A stretch of 19,604 nucleotides of DNA, taken from positions 1 to 19,604 of the forward strand of contig JACGCK010000498.1 of the NCBI GenBank assembly GCA_014925825.1, given 5' to 3'. The DNA comes from Pholiota molesta. Its lineage: Eukaryota > Basidiomycota > Agaricomycetes > Agaricales > Strophariaceae. This document shows, piece by piece, positions 9,777 through 19,285 of this stretch; position 1 is the first letter of the stretch; each line of letters opens with the position of its first letter. The position numbers and the translations under genes were made by a program. Below the pieces are notes generated by a model. That model saw nothing but the letters and a program-made list of their open reading frames with translations, did no database searches and had not been told where the DNA came from.

Positions 9777-11963
9777 TCAAAACTTGAACTCTTTGCCCTT
9801 CTTGTCTTTCTCGCGATCTCGGTCCATCTTCTGTTTCTTCTTTGCCATCTCCTTCGCCACCATATCGGAAAAGTCCTCTCCACGGCTGCCTGCTCCAGGA
9901 ACACCAGCATTGCCACGAGCGTGTGTGTCGTACTTCCGACGCAGCTCTTCTTCTGACAGTCCTTCCAACTCTGCTGCATCCAACGAAACGTCGACACCAT
10001 TGGCTTTCCTCTGAGAATGAAAAGTACGTTAAATGCTGGTCCGGACAAGTAAAGAAAGAAAAACTAGGAGTCGCACCTTCGTCCCTCGTTCGTCTCCGAG
10101 CACTGGAATCGGAGCACCAGCAACTGCACTGACATCGTATCCACGCTCGCTGCCCATCAATCCGCGCACAGCAGTCTGCTTCTCTGGTACAACTTGGTAT
10201 AGTGATCTTGGACCGGTGGCTTCCACTGCTTCGGAGACGGTTCTTCCCTTTCTTAATTCCAAGAAATCGGGCGTTTCCAGACCGCCAGCGACAGATGATA
10301 CAACGCTCGTCATGCCCGATGGTGTCTCCATTCCTGAAGGGGTCTGTAGGCCGTCTGCTGGGGCAGCTTCGGCCTCTTCTTCTTCTGACTCCTCTTCTGA
10401 CTCTTCTTCTTCCTCTTCCTCTATAGCAAGCAAATGAAATCAATGATAGGAACACGAAAAGAGAGATATGAGACGAACCCTCTTCTGGCTCTAGCTCTCC
10501 CCATAGGTCTTTGTCTATCGGTTCGCCGACCTGATATGGTAAAATCAGTACAATTCGAATGATTAGACGAGTAAAACATACCCCCGAATCGCCAGCTTTC
10601 GGTAGGACACCGAAAACATCACCATAGAGTGGTCGATTGTATTCGTCCAAGGGAGGTTTACCCCATCCACCTGGATGGAAACCCCACTGCGCTCTGAGGA
10701 TAGACTTTGATGAGTAACATAAAATCGATATATTGCCAAAAGAATATCTCACCCTTCTGGAATGGGAGCGTTGAGGCCAGGTATCCGTAGTGTTGGGTAA
10801 CTAGGCGGAGGGCCGAAACGTTGCATGCTGATTAACCAAGGAGGGGGTGCTAAGGGGGGGATAGACAAGGCTTCAACGAGTTCGGGCGACAAATCTCCAG
10901 GACGTTTTTCTTTTAACGATGTTTCAAATTCTTTGCCCTCGTAATACCTGGTATCAATTTTAGCTCTGTCGGTTGCAATGAAGAGAGTATGCAAGGGGAC
11001 TCACATTTCTCCAAACCCAGTCACCGGTGGTTTCGTCTGGAACTTGAAAAATGCATCGTGCAGTTTCTGATAATCAATGTCCACTTTACCCATCTTTGGT
11101 TGCACACGCTCCCTTGTCTTTGCCTTCAGACTCATATTCGCCTCCTTCTCCTTCACTGCATCCCGCATCGTCGCAATGCCCGTGTCTGCAATGTAAGCCG
11201 GGAGCTGGAACGGCGGCTTCTCGATACCTCTCTTCCCTTGAAGATAATCGCGCTTTGCACTCCAATGTATGGGTATCGGGACTGTGTTGCGGTAGGATTT
11301 GAGGTGTAGAAGGAGCCTGGGGTCCGCGGCTGTGACGTCCGTCCACTCGACGACTTCCGGCTTCTTCACAAGTTGCTTCAGCTCGGCGACTGTCAGCCTG
11401 GCCATCTTGCGCGCCTTCTTCTTTGAGAGAGGTTTGGCCTCCGTGTCCGAGTCGCCTTCGGAGGCCATATCGTCATCGGAGTAGATAATTTCCCCTTTGT
11501 TGTTCGATTCAGACGTTTTGCCCTGCTGAAGAAGATGGTAGACAGCGTCAATACAAAGTAATTGGAAATACAAAAGGCACACTCACTGAAGATTCATCGG
11601 GAGGGAGCTGAAAGCGAGCAAATACGTCGGAAAACGCTTCAAGCCCAGCGTCGCTGAGATCCAACTGCTCAGACACGTACTCAACATTGGCTTTCTTCGA
11701 TTCCACCTCTGACTCATTCTCTGACTTCAGACTCCCATTTGTCTCCGTCTTTTCTTGTTCCTAGAGGACCACATTGATAGAGACGAAACTTGTCAGCTAC
11801 AACTTGAACGCAAAAGAGCAGGATAGAGACACACGGTAAGTTTCTTCTGTTTCTGCTTCAGCCGACGCAGCTGATTTTTGGATTTTATGGCTTTCCCATG
11901 GATAGTGCTCAGTGAGGGCTTGTCGGTGCCGTTGCGGACGACGTCTGTCTGTGCCACCACCAT
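9777..11963 (-). CDS. CUS1: Splicing factor 3b subunit 2 (SF3B2 / Cus1)
   Basis: SF3b subunit 2 is a nuclear U2 snRNP protein that helps anchor U2 to the branch site and contacts SF3B4 (Hsh49). Exons (minus): 11963-11835, 11760-11587, 11525-11005, 10947-10753, 10693-10582, 10530-10479, 10420-10077 and 10010-9777. Phases agree throughout, giving 586 aa with no break. Lys/Arg-rich helices open the protein. The DUF382 domain spans roughly residues 145-270, with VVEWTDVTAADPRLLLHLKS, RNTVPIPIHW, LQGKRGIEKPPFQLP and YIADTGIATMR. The PSP domain follows at about 285-350, with LSPELVEALSIPPLAPPPWL, RFGPPPSYPTLRIPGLNAPI and FHPGGWGKPPLDEYNRPLYG. Next come a long Glu/Ser acidic tract and a C-terminal RRKYD...KKGKEFKF tail. 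It is longer than yeast Cus1 (436 aa) and shorter than human SF3B2 (895 aa), as is usual for fungi. Confidence 0.95.
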
Positions 11964-12255
11964 GCTTGGTCGTTGAGAATGAAGTTGGCGAAAGGTAAAG
12001 GGATATTGCTTATGTAATTATTGACAACCCTCAATTATTTAGACGCCGAGTAAACGTAAACGCCGAAAGCTGTCTCTTTAGTGAGTCAGACGAGTAATAA
12101 CTCGTTCCCAATCAAATTTCCAATTACTTCTTGCTTTACTTTTACGATAGAGTATGCCCTGAGTCTCCTCATATACGAGCAATGCAACTATTAGGGAACA
12201 TACTTAGAATGCAGTCGCTGAATCGGGAGGTAATGCCATTTTTTTCACTGTTATC
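11964..12255. promoter_or_regulatory. Upstream region of SF3B2, left of the tRNA gene
   Basis: This is the 5' side of SF3B2, between its start codon and the tRNA-Val gene, and presumably carries its promoter. It contains a direct GTAAAC-GTAAAC pair at about 12050-12062, inside an ACGCCGAGTAAACGT block that recurs once at 16450-16464. Function is inferred from position only. Confidence 0.4.
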
Positions 12256-12343
12256 GGTCCAATGGTCTAGTGGTTATGATTTCTGTCTTACAATTCTTTG
12301 TAAAGTACACAGACGGTCTCCAGTTCGACCCTGGATTGGACCA
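12256..12343 (+). tRNA. tRNA-Val (anticodon UAC) with a 15-nt intron
   Basis: The sequence folds as a full cloverleaf. Acceptor stem GGTCCAA pairs with TTGGACC, followed by discriminator A. The D stem GTC/GAT holds loop TAGTGGTTAT. Anticodon stem TCTGT pairs with ACAGA, and the T stem TCCAG/CTGGA holds loop TTCGACC. The anticodon loop is CTTACA plus C after removal of the intron 12293-12307, which lies just 3' of position 37 as in canonical nuclear tRNA introns. Anticodon TAC reads the valine codon GUA. The internal A box (TGGTCTAGTGG) and B box (AGTTCGACCC) are present, and a TTTTT terminator follows at 12345-12349. CCA is not a genome-encoded tail here: the CC closes the acceptor stem. Confidence 0.92.
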
Positions 12344-12344
12344 G

Positions 12345-12349
12345 TTTTT
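12345..12349 (+). terminator. RNA polymerase III T-run terminator of tRNA-Val
   Basis: A run of five T residues begins two bases after the tRNA discriminator base, the usual position for Pol III termination. Confidence 0.75.
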
Positions 12350-12992
12350 GAGGACTTCTTCCTTGCTTTTTGAGTCAAAAAATTAAGCAAAACCTTAAGG
12401 CCACTCATTCGGAATTCCATGCATTTTGATTTCTGAAGTTCTCAGTTCTGTAAATTAAGTCTTGGGGCCTCTTTGGATTCATAATTAGCATACTACATAA
12501 TTTTGCTACATAGAAATACTAGTAGTAATTTTTTTAGAAAGTTGCTAGAACCTTCAATCACTCAAGGAGACGTTCTCAGATAATTTCTTCCTGACAATAT
12601 GTTATGGAAAGGTCGTCTTTTCAAAAATTTCCTCATAACACCGAAGGCAAAGCAGTATTGTAAGAAAACCAATTAAACGTTTTATAAAAGAGTAAAATAA
12701 GAATGTTTTACCATTTAATATATGTCGTGCTCCTCGTGCAGCTGAATTTTGTGACTAGCCATTTTTCTAGCAAGCGACTGCACCGTAAATACTTCTATAT
12801 TTACTGCAGGAGGTTTAGATTTGCTGCGCGAATTATGAGCGAGGCAAATGCTAGAAATAATTCCTTTTTAAGGCGTTGTATTCGGTTGTATTTCACTGTT
12901 TGACGTAGTCTGCCTCCGTAATCTATGAAACAGTACCGCTTTCCCTAAGCCTACGATCAGCTGGGCCACTACACTCCACTTCTGGCCAAGAA
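12350..12992. other. AT-rich upstream region of HSF1
   Basis: This is about 0.64 kb of AT-rich sequence with no supported gene; the one open frame of about 66 codons (12703-12903) has no recognisable features. It should include the HSF1 promoter and 5' UTR. An in-frame TAG at 12906 and no ATG between it and 12993 support the HSF1 start. A single GAAccTTC dimer at 12548-12555 resembles half of a heat shock element, but a three-unit site is absent. Confidence 0.45.
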
Positions 12993-15498
12993 ATGGCCTC
13001 AGACCATCAAGTTGCGCTCTCTAGGTCTCACAGAATGCCAACTCCATCAACACATATCTCCAAAGCGGCTAGACAAGTCGTACCGGCATTTCTGCAAAAA
13101 CTCTACGAGTAAGCGCTTTGCAGATCGTTTCTTATTTCATTCAACTAATCTTTGCCGTTCAGAATGGTAAACGATCCTAACAACGCCGAGCTCATTCGTT
13201 GGTCAGAAGCTGGTGATTCGTTCTTTGGTGCGTACTTGAAGTCCAAATTCTCATAATCACGTACTGATATCTTATTGCTTAGTCCTGGACCACGAGCGCT
13301 TCGCTCACGAAGTGCTTGGAGATGGTTCAAGCATCGGAACTTCAGCTCATTCGTTCGCCAGCTGAACATGTACGGCTTCCACAAAATCCCACATCTCCAA
13401 CAAGGTGTTCTTAAAAGCGACACCGACACAGAGTTTTGGAATTTCGCCCATGCCAACTTCCATCGCGGCCAGCCGGATCTGCTGTGCCTAATACAGCGCA
13501 AAAAGCAAGTACCACAGCCTGGAGAAGAGGGCGCTCTTGATTTCCGTGACTCAACGACAGGCCTGGCTCTGCCCGCCCCCACAGCCTCGCACACCAATCC
13601 GACAAATCCAGCGCTGTCCTCTGGACAGATCCTTGACGTCAACTCCATTGTAAATGGGATCGCTGCCATAAAACGACACCAGACGACGATATCAGCCGAG
13701 CTGAATGAATTGAAGCGTTCGAATCAGCTACTATGGCAGGATGCGCTGGCTGCTCGTGCGAAACACCAAAAACAACAAGACACCATCAACAGGATCCTCA
13801 AGTTTCTCGCAGGAGTGTTTGGGCAGCAGGCATCCACAAGTAGCCCTGTGGCAGGGGCATCGCCGAATGTTTCGGGTGGGCAACAAAAAGAGGGTGGCAT
13901 GGGAGACACAATGTCATCTGGAACGAGGCGGAAGATGCGGCTCATGATTGAAGATGCGAAGAGGGATGGTCCGAGGAAAAGCATGGTTGAAGAGCTTACT
14001 GAGATTCCAATGGAAATGGATGACGCGATGTTTGAGCCTAGTAAGTCTCGTTCTTGTGCATCTTTCAAAGCACTGACAAATTATCTTAGGCTATCCTATG
14101 ATTGAAACCCCGAATTCTGTGCCCTCTCCCTCTCCCTCCAATGCAACGTCAGACGGAATTTCGATCGGCGGTGCTTCAGCGTACTACAATAGTAACATCA
14201 ATAATACCACTACGCCCACTTCAGACTCCAATTCAACCAAATCTGATACCAGAAGCACCCCATTGGTGTCCACGACGACTGATCCAGGATATAACCAGCA
14301 ACAAACCCAACATCAAACTCAACAACAAACTCAACAACAAACGCAGCAACAAACGCAGCAACAGCAAGGCAAGCAAATCTCGAGAGCCGTTACTCCTGCC
14401 CGTCCTGCTTCATCCTTTGAATTCGACCCTCGGTTGCAAGGCGTCCTGAATCAACTCACTCCATCTCAGCTTCAGCACCTCCTTTCCTCCCTCGCTTCTC
14501 AATCCCTCAGCGATCCCACTCCGCCAGGACCTTCCATATCCAGTGGCACTATTAATCCTAGTGCAACTAACAGTACAAACGGCCTTCTTACCGCGTACCA
14601 ACAACCAACCTCCTTTGACTTTTCCATCAACCCCTCTGCACAAACCAATGTGTACAACAGCGCTGGCATCCATTCTATTTCACCAGACGGTTTAATTCCG
14701 TTCGATACCTATGATCCAGGATCCCCAAATGACGATCGCCACAACGGAAGCAGCAATTCGGGTCTCGTGAACAACTCGAATCCAGAGCAGCAGCAACGTG
14801 AAGCTCGAGTGGAAAGGAGCTGGCAGGCGACTGAGGATATTGATAAAGACGTGAACGCTTTGAATACGAGTATCAACTCTCTCATCCAGACATACGGCCT
14901 CGATCCATCCCTAATGGACGATAATCTAAACCCTGGATTGGGCAGCGGAGATAATACGGTGCCGCTCACACATGACGATAATCTTCAAGGAAACGCAGCA
15001 CCTGAATCGAATGTCAATGCTTCCGACTTCGACTTTTTCAACTCGTTCTTCAATAATATGTCAGCAGCAGCTGGGGGTGCCGCTGGACTGCACGGCGTGG
15101 ACAACGTCGGTGGCGGCAATGCCACAGGCGACATGGACTACGGCGATCTCGCCTCGACGGCCTTTCTAGATGAAGCGCCGACACCCATGTCCGACCTGAC
15201 AGCATCGCCGGCGCAGTCTCTGAGGCAGGTTTCTCCCGGGTTGTTGGACTTGGGTACTGCTAATGGCGACGATGACACCTCCCCTAGTTCTGGCCTTAAT
15301 CTCGCGTCGTCTGGGGGTGGGACGAAAGCGGCTCCTACGGGAAGTGATGTTCCAGCAGGAGGGCGGCTGAAGAGGAAATCAGACGTCATTTTAGATTTTG
15401 AGGGTATGAATGCAGCAGCTGGTGCAGACGAGCAAGGCCCGCCAACGAAAACGACGGCGACTTCGACATCGAAGACGAAAAGAAGAAAAGACAAGTAG
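12993..15498 (+). CDS. HSF1: Heat shock transcription factor Hsf1, apparent 1-base frameshift in the DNA-binding domain
   Basis: HSF1 is the nuclear trimeric activator that binds nGAAn repeats and drives chaperone genes. Exons: 12993-13108, 13163-13227, 13283-14040 and 14090-15498. The winged-helix HSF domain covers about residues 25-135: QVVPAFLQKLYEMVNDPNN, LIRWSEAGDSFFVLDHERFA, WFKHRNFSSFVRQLNMYGFH, KIPHLQQGVL and NFHRGQPDLLCLIQRKK. A helical oligomerisation region follows (VNGIAAIKRHQTTISAELNE onward, about 190-250), then a Gln/Asn/Ser/Thr-rich activation-type region. Basic clusters RLKRKSD and KTKRRKDK near the C-terminus look like nuclear localisation signals. The frame breaks at 13318-13320 between EVLG and RWFKH, in the most conserved part of the domain. 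Adding one base there also makes the next splice junction (14040/14090) phase-correct, giving about 782 aa. This points to a sequence error or a recent lesion rather than a missed intron. Confidence 0.92.
14296..14367 (+). repeat. CAACAAAC(T/G)CAA-type repeat encoding a QQQT tract in HSF1
   Basis: A 12-bp unit (CAACAAACTCAA and variants with ACGCAG) repeats imperfectly about five times and encodes QQQT repeats ending in QQQQ. It lies in the low-complexity activation region downstream of the oligomerisation helices. Such tracts are often length-variable. Confidence 0.85.
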
Positions 15499-16611
15499 GA
15501 ATATAACACCATCTGGAACCTGGGGTACGCAATCGTGTGTTGATACATGGTTGTTGACTCGGATGCTCTCCGCCCGCCGTCCTCTCGTCGATTCCGACCT
15601 CAAAACCTTTTATTTTCATGCTATATCTCGTCTCGTCTCTTGACAGAACGAACCTTGCTTTGCTGGGTCAACCTGCACGACCATGCTTCCCACCCACCTT
15701 TCATTCTTACTCTTCTGCCCTCTAGGCGCTCATGTTTTATGTTTATTCACGACATTTCGCCAGCATGATTCGTGTTTACCTCCTAACACAACTATCTTCT
15801 TCAAGCTTTCAAGGACTCCTCACCGCCATTCAAGCCATACATGCATCACCACATACGTATCACCATCTCATGGCCACTTGTCCGCCATCTATCACCACTT
15901 CCTTTCCGATTCTTCCTGGTGTACTCTAATTGTTTCTAGATTGACTGTACCTACGTGTAATATCATTACTGCAACCCAGAAACCAAATCAAGTGTACTAG
16001 TATGTACTTAATATTGCATATTACTGTTGGTTCGCATGAATTCTGGGCGGATGGCTGCCGATAATTCCAATCTACAACGCCTTCCTTGTAGTAAAAGCGA
16101 GCGATTGATGGAAATCTTGTTGATTTTCTCATTGTCAAGCTCACTGTCGATAGTGTCGAGCTAATGCTGTGTTGGGCTGATTGCTCCATTGGTCATATGT
16201 AAGTATTGTCACGGTTCCGCAGATGGCGTGCTCTCGGGCGCTTAAAATAGCCACCTCAAGTCGCAGCGTGGAGACGCCTCGAGTGTATACATGCATCAAC
16301 TGCTGGTGCAGCAATCAACACTCTGACAGAGTGACGATACTGCCTTCCTGGTGATCAAACTGAATGCGGCTAGTTGCTGCCATTGTGCTGCTGTGCCGTG
16401 CTGCGTGGGATTGGGCGATAGGCTGGGCGCTAGATATATTTGGCTAGGCACGCCGAGTAAACGTGGGCACAACAAGGCACAACATGTGCTCAGGGTTCTC
16501 AGCAAACGTTCAATTGAACGCATTCTCAACCTCCAGACAGCATACAGAACCCATGGGCCCATAGCCAACACCAAACTTGTTATCGACACTCATATCCCAA
16601 CTACATTTGCA
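15499..16611. other. Intergenic between HSF1 and the NACHT-like gene
   Basis: The first ~450 bases are pyrimidine-rich and probably form the HSF1 3' UTR; plus-strand open frames there lack any recognisable domain. The rest should include the promoter of the NACHT-like gene. One 15-bp block at 16450-16464 also occurs at 12043-12057. I see no RNA gene or transposon ends. Confidence 0.45.
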
Positions 16612-17990
16612 ATGGGAGAAACAACACCACATGACAGATCACTTGCTGAAGATGCCACGGATGACGCCGGCAGTGATCCTCCAGAGGAAGAGGACGATGA
16701 TATTCCAATGAATACCAACAATTTAAGGGTCTCTGAGGAAGACGGTACGCCATTGCTGCAATAATTTTGTTCGGTTCATGTATACATCCGTTATGCAGGA
16801 CTTGATTTGCTCAATCGAGTAGTCCTTCATGATGCAATAAGCAATGGGTACGACGGTTATCCGCCTTCAGACCTACTATTAAAGCCAACCACACTTGTGG
16901 AACAAAACCTTAAAGACTGGGTCGATAATCCAACGCCTTCATCCCGCATCCTGTGGCTTTCAGTTTCCAAGGGCCTTAGCAAATCGGCCGCTGCTCGAAA
17001 AGTCGTTGAACACTGTCAGGCCAGTAATCGATTCGTAGCAAGTTTCTTCTTCCATAGCGAGAAAGGATACGATCAGGGTCGCGGGCTGTTTCCAACCATA
17101 GCTTACCAACTGGCCAACAACCATGAAGACTTGCGTGCGCCTATCAATCGTATTGTGTTACAGGATCGTTCTTTACTTGACCAGGATTCCATTGGCGCCC
17201 AATTTCAATCACTGATCGTTCGACCTTTCCAAGAGTCAACTTCAATTCCACTTCTATCTGCTATTGTCGTCATCGTTGGTCTAGATGAATACAACGAACA
17301 GTCTCAATTGGAAATACTAGACCTCATCGCGAGTGCCGTGACAAAATACCAACTTCCTCTCCGATTCCTCATTTCAACGCGTTCAGAACCCTACTTTGAG
17401 ACCGCGTTTGGCGAGGAACCTCTCAAAGACTGCAGCCGCACAATAAAGTTTAGCGACAATATTTCCATCGCCACGGAAAGCTCGGCACTCTCTGATCTCC
17501 TCCATTCCCACTCTGACAGCGCTTCCCATCCTTTTCTCCGGCGTCTACTTCCGTCCGTTAAAAGCAGACGTGGTCGGATTTCCCATACCCATAGACGCGC
17601 AGGCTACATGGATAGCTTCCCTAGGTTGGTCACAGTCGAAAGCAGCAATGGCCGTGCAGAGTCGTACTCTCGATCACTGATGATGAAAGGACACGGTTTC
17701 CCACTCTGGTACCCAGGCGGTGACTTGGGTAAGCCTATCGAATACTTACAAAAAGGTGTGAGTATTGGCGATGTCGGTGTTTTGGACCGCGACGGTCTTT
17801 TCGACTTCTGCTTCAATATTTTCTTGCCTCCAGACGACCCCAAACATTCGCATTTGGCACCTGAGGAATTCAAGCCTATCGAAGGAGGTTTGGATACGTC
17901 AGAAATCCAGACACAGCCAAACTATTTTGAGCCAGGATCGGTGATAACGAGCAAGGGAGTTACTGTTACACGGCGTTCTGAAAGTCCGCT
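16612..17990 (+). CDS. NACHT/STAND NTPase-like protein with degenerate Walker A and B
   Basis: The layout matches the NACHT-type NLR-like proteins common in mushroom genomes. Exons are 16612-16744 and 16799-17990, joined in phase. The acidic N-terminus (DPPEEEDDD) is followed by GLDLLNRVVLHDAISNGY, a region that usually leads into the NTPase. Family blocks include DNPTPSSRILWLS, a SFFFHSEKG, LFPTIAYQLA, APINRIVLQD, QFQSLIVRPF and LPLRFLISTRSEP. At the P-loop (16951-16995), where GPxGxGKS is expected, the sequence is SVSKGLSKS, lacking the first glycine and the GK pair. At Walker B (17262-17289), VVIDGLDEC is expected but VVIVGLDEY is found. ATP or GTP hydrolysis is therefore unlikely. After about 17500 the similarity ends and a different agaricomycete-type region starts (KGHGFPLWYPGGD, IGDVGVLD, FDFCFNIFLPPDDP). 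The N-terminal start is the first Met of this frame after 16560; an upstream in-frame Met also exists at 16351. Confidence 0.72.
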
Positions 17991-18048
17991 GTAAGGCCGT
18001 TCAATTAATACGTCTACCTCGCTCTAACTCCTTTTTCGACTTCGCAAG
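17991..18048 (+). other. Probable intron joining the NACHT-like gene to its C-terminal region
   Basis: The open frame reaches TAA at 17992-17994, but GTAAGG at 17991 is a good donor. A CTCTAAC branch-like motif follows at 18022-18028, and CAAG at 18045-18048 is a plausible acceptor. Splicing reads SPL-DISFSSTEQEGGIIILPDGA in frame, matching the usual continuation of this domain. Confidence 0.65.
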
Positions 18049-19285
18049 GGATATCTCATTTTCATCTACTGAGCAAGAAGGCGGGATTATCATATTACCA
18101 GATGGCGCTCTTTCGCGAGGATATGATCAATACGGATCGTATTCATGAATACGCCAAACGACATGCGCCGTATTGGTATCAGGATGTCAACGGTATGGGG
18201 TGTCGTTCATACGAATGGGTCTCTGTTCCTCGTGACAGGCTGCGACAAGGCCAACGACTGGGCAATAGCTTCTTTTCCGTATTACTCTGGTACAAAAACG
18301 CAACTTGACCTTCAATATACCCAGCAGCCTGATTTTGGACCTCCATGGGTGGACCACAGTACAGCGCGTACCGATTTCTATGCGCCTTCTACTTCTAAGT
18401 CTATACCAACGAATGCTGACTCGCGACATCAATGCATCTTCGTTCGCGGGATGCGAATATCCTTGAGTCTCAAATCGTGGAACGAGGCCATGCCTGTCAC
18501 ACAGTCAGCGCGGTTATACTACTCTTATATCTTACACACACCGACGTCGCTGGAGCTATTGATGAACGCTATCTTAATATGCCTGCGATTGCGTCTGTCG
18601 GAACGCAGGGCAATGAAAAAGGTGACCCCAAGCCGCTTGGTGAGCCACACGTCCTGCCATATTATATATACACTCAATAAAGCGGGTCGATAAGCAATTA
18701 TTCCACCCTAATTTTGTCATCGGACAAGTGCTTTTGCAGCGGGTAAGTCGTTATTCCAGAACTAATGAGGAAATTGCTAAGATGGCTTCTTCAAGCACCC
18801 TGACTCTGAAGTAGCGCTTGTCGACGATTCTGTCTGGTGTTCTCTAACTCATGAGGTATTCTCAGATCTTCATTTCGAACCAGCTTTGACCATGCTATGT
18901 TCATTACCCTTAGAGTCTGTGTACAATATCTGAGGTCAACGAGCTTGTCACAGCTGTATTCAATCAAAACGACGTCGTTGAGAAAGACGGTAATATGAAT
19001 TTATCTATGCGGCATCGACCTCAATTAAACGCCTAATAATTCTAGGAGTAGTCACCCTCGTATCGAAGACAGACAGTGGCTATGGAACGGTATTTATATT
19101 TTTGAGGTCCTACGTTATTCGATGACGGATCTTCTTTTCTAGCTACCAAAATCCCCGCCTCCTCCACGAAGAGCGCCTTGGTTAACTCTCCCACTGCTTC
19201 CCAAATTTCTCAAGCAAAACCTGAGAAGAAAGATCTTCACTGGGTTCAGGATATACCGGTCTCTGAGCATGCTAAATTATTCTGA
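18049..19285 (+). pseudogene. Broken C-terminal region of the NACHT-like gene (agaricomycete-specific domain)
   Basis: Pieces of one domain appear in successive frames. SFSSTEQEGGIIILPDGA ends near 18110. REDMINTDRIHEYAKRHAPY starts near 18117 in another frame. NGSLFLVTGCDKANDWAIAS starts near 18214 in a third and runs to FVRGMRISLSLKSWNE near 18485. A further segment reads FHPNFVIGQVLLQR, followed by intron 18743-18795 and HPDSEVALVDDSVWCSLTHE. A plausible last exon, from about 19141 to TGA 19283-19285, encodes KIPASSTKSALVNSPTASQI. The first change (about 18116) looks like loss of two bases in a GAG repeat; the second lies at GGGG 18197-18200. The segments from 18490 to 18690 cannot be placed with confidence. 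Several independent breaks favour decay, though sequence error could add to it. The function of the domain is not known to me. Confidence 0.65.

Noticed and set aside
9730..10752. Minus-strand 340-codon open frame across SF3B2
   Set aside because: It reads through introns in a frame other than SF3B2 and is Arg/Cys-rich noise, while the spliced SF3B2 frame matches the family throughout.
12548..12555. GAAccTTC as a heat shock element for HSF1 autoregulation
   Set aside because: Only two units are present. A third nGAAn unit at correct spacing is missing, and such dimers are common by chance.
7680..13330. Base-insertion RNA editing or programmed frameshifting as the cause of the shared one-base gaps
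   Set aside because: No slippery heptamer or common downstream structure was seen, and insertion editing is not known for fungal nuclear mRNAs. Sequence error or gene decay is simpler.
15683..16000. Plus-strand 105-codon open frame after HSF1
   Set aside because: It lies in a pyrimidine-rich 3' flank, has no domain or splice context, and is rich in His/Ser/Thr as expected from CT-rich DNA.
16612..19285. Transposon or integrated virus at the right end
   Set aside because: No terminal repeats, target duplications, transposase, reverse transcriptase or integrase motifs were found. The readable domains are host NACHT-like and agaricomycete-specific blocks.
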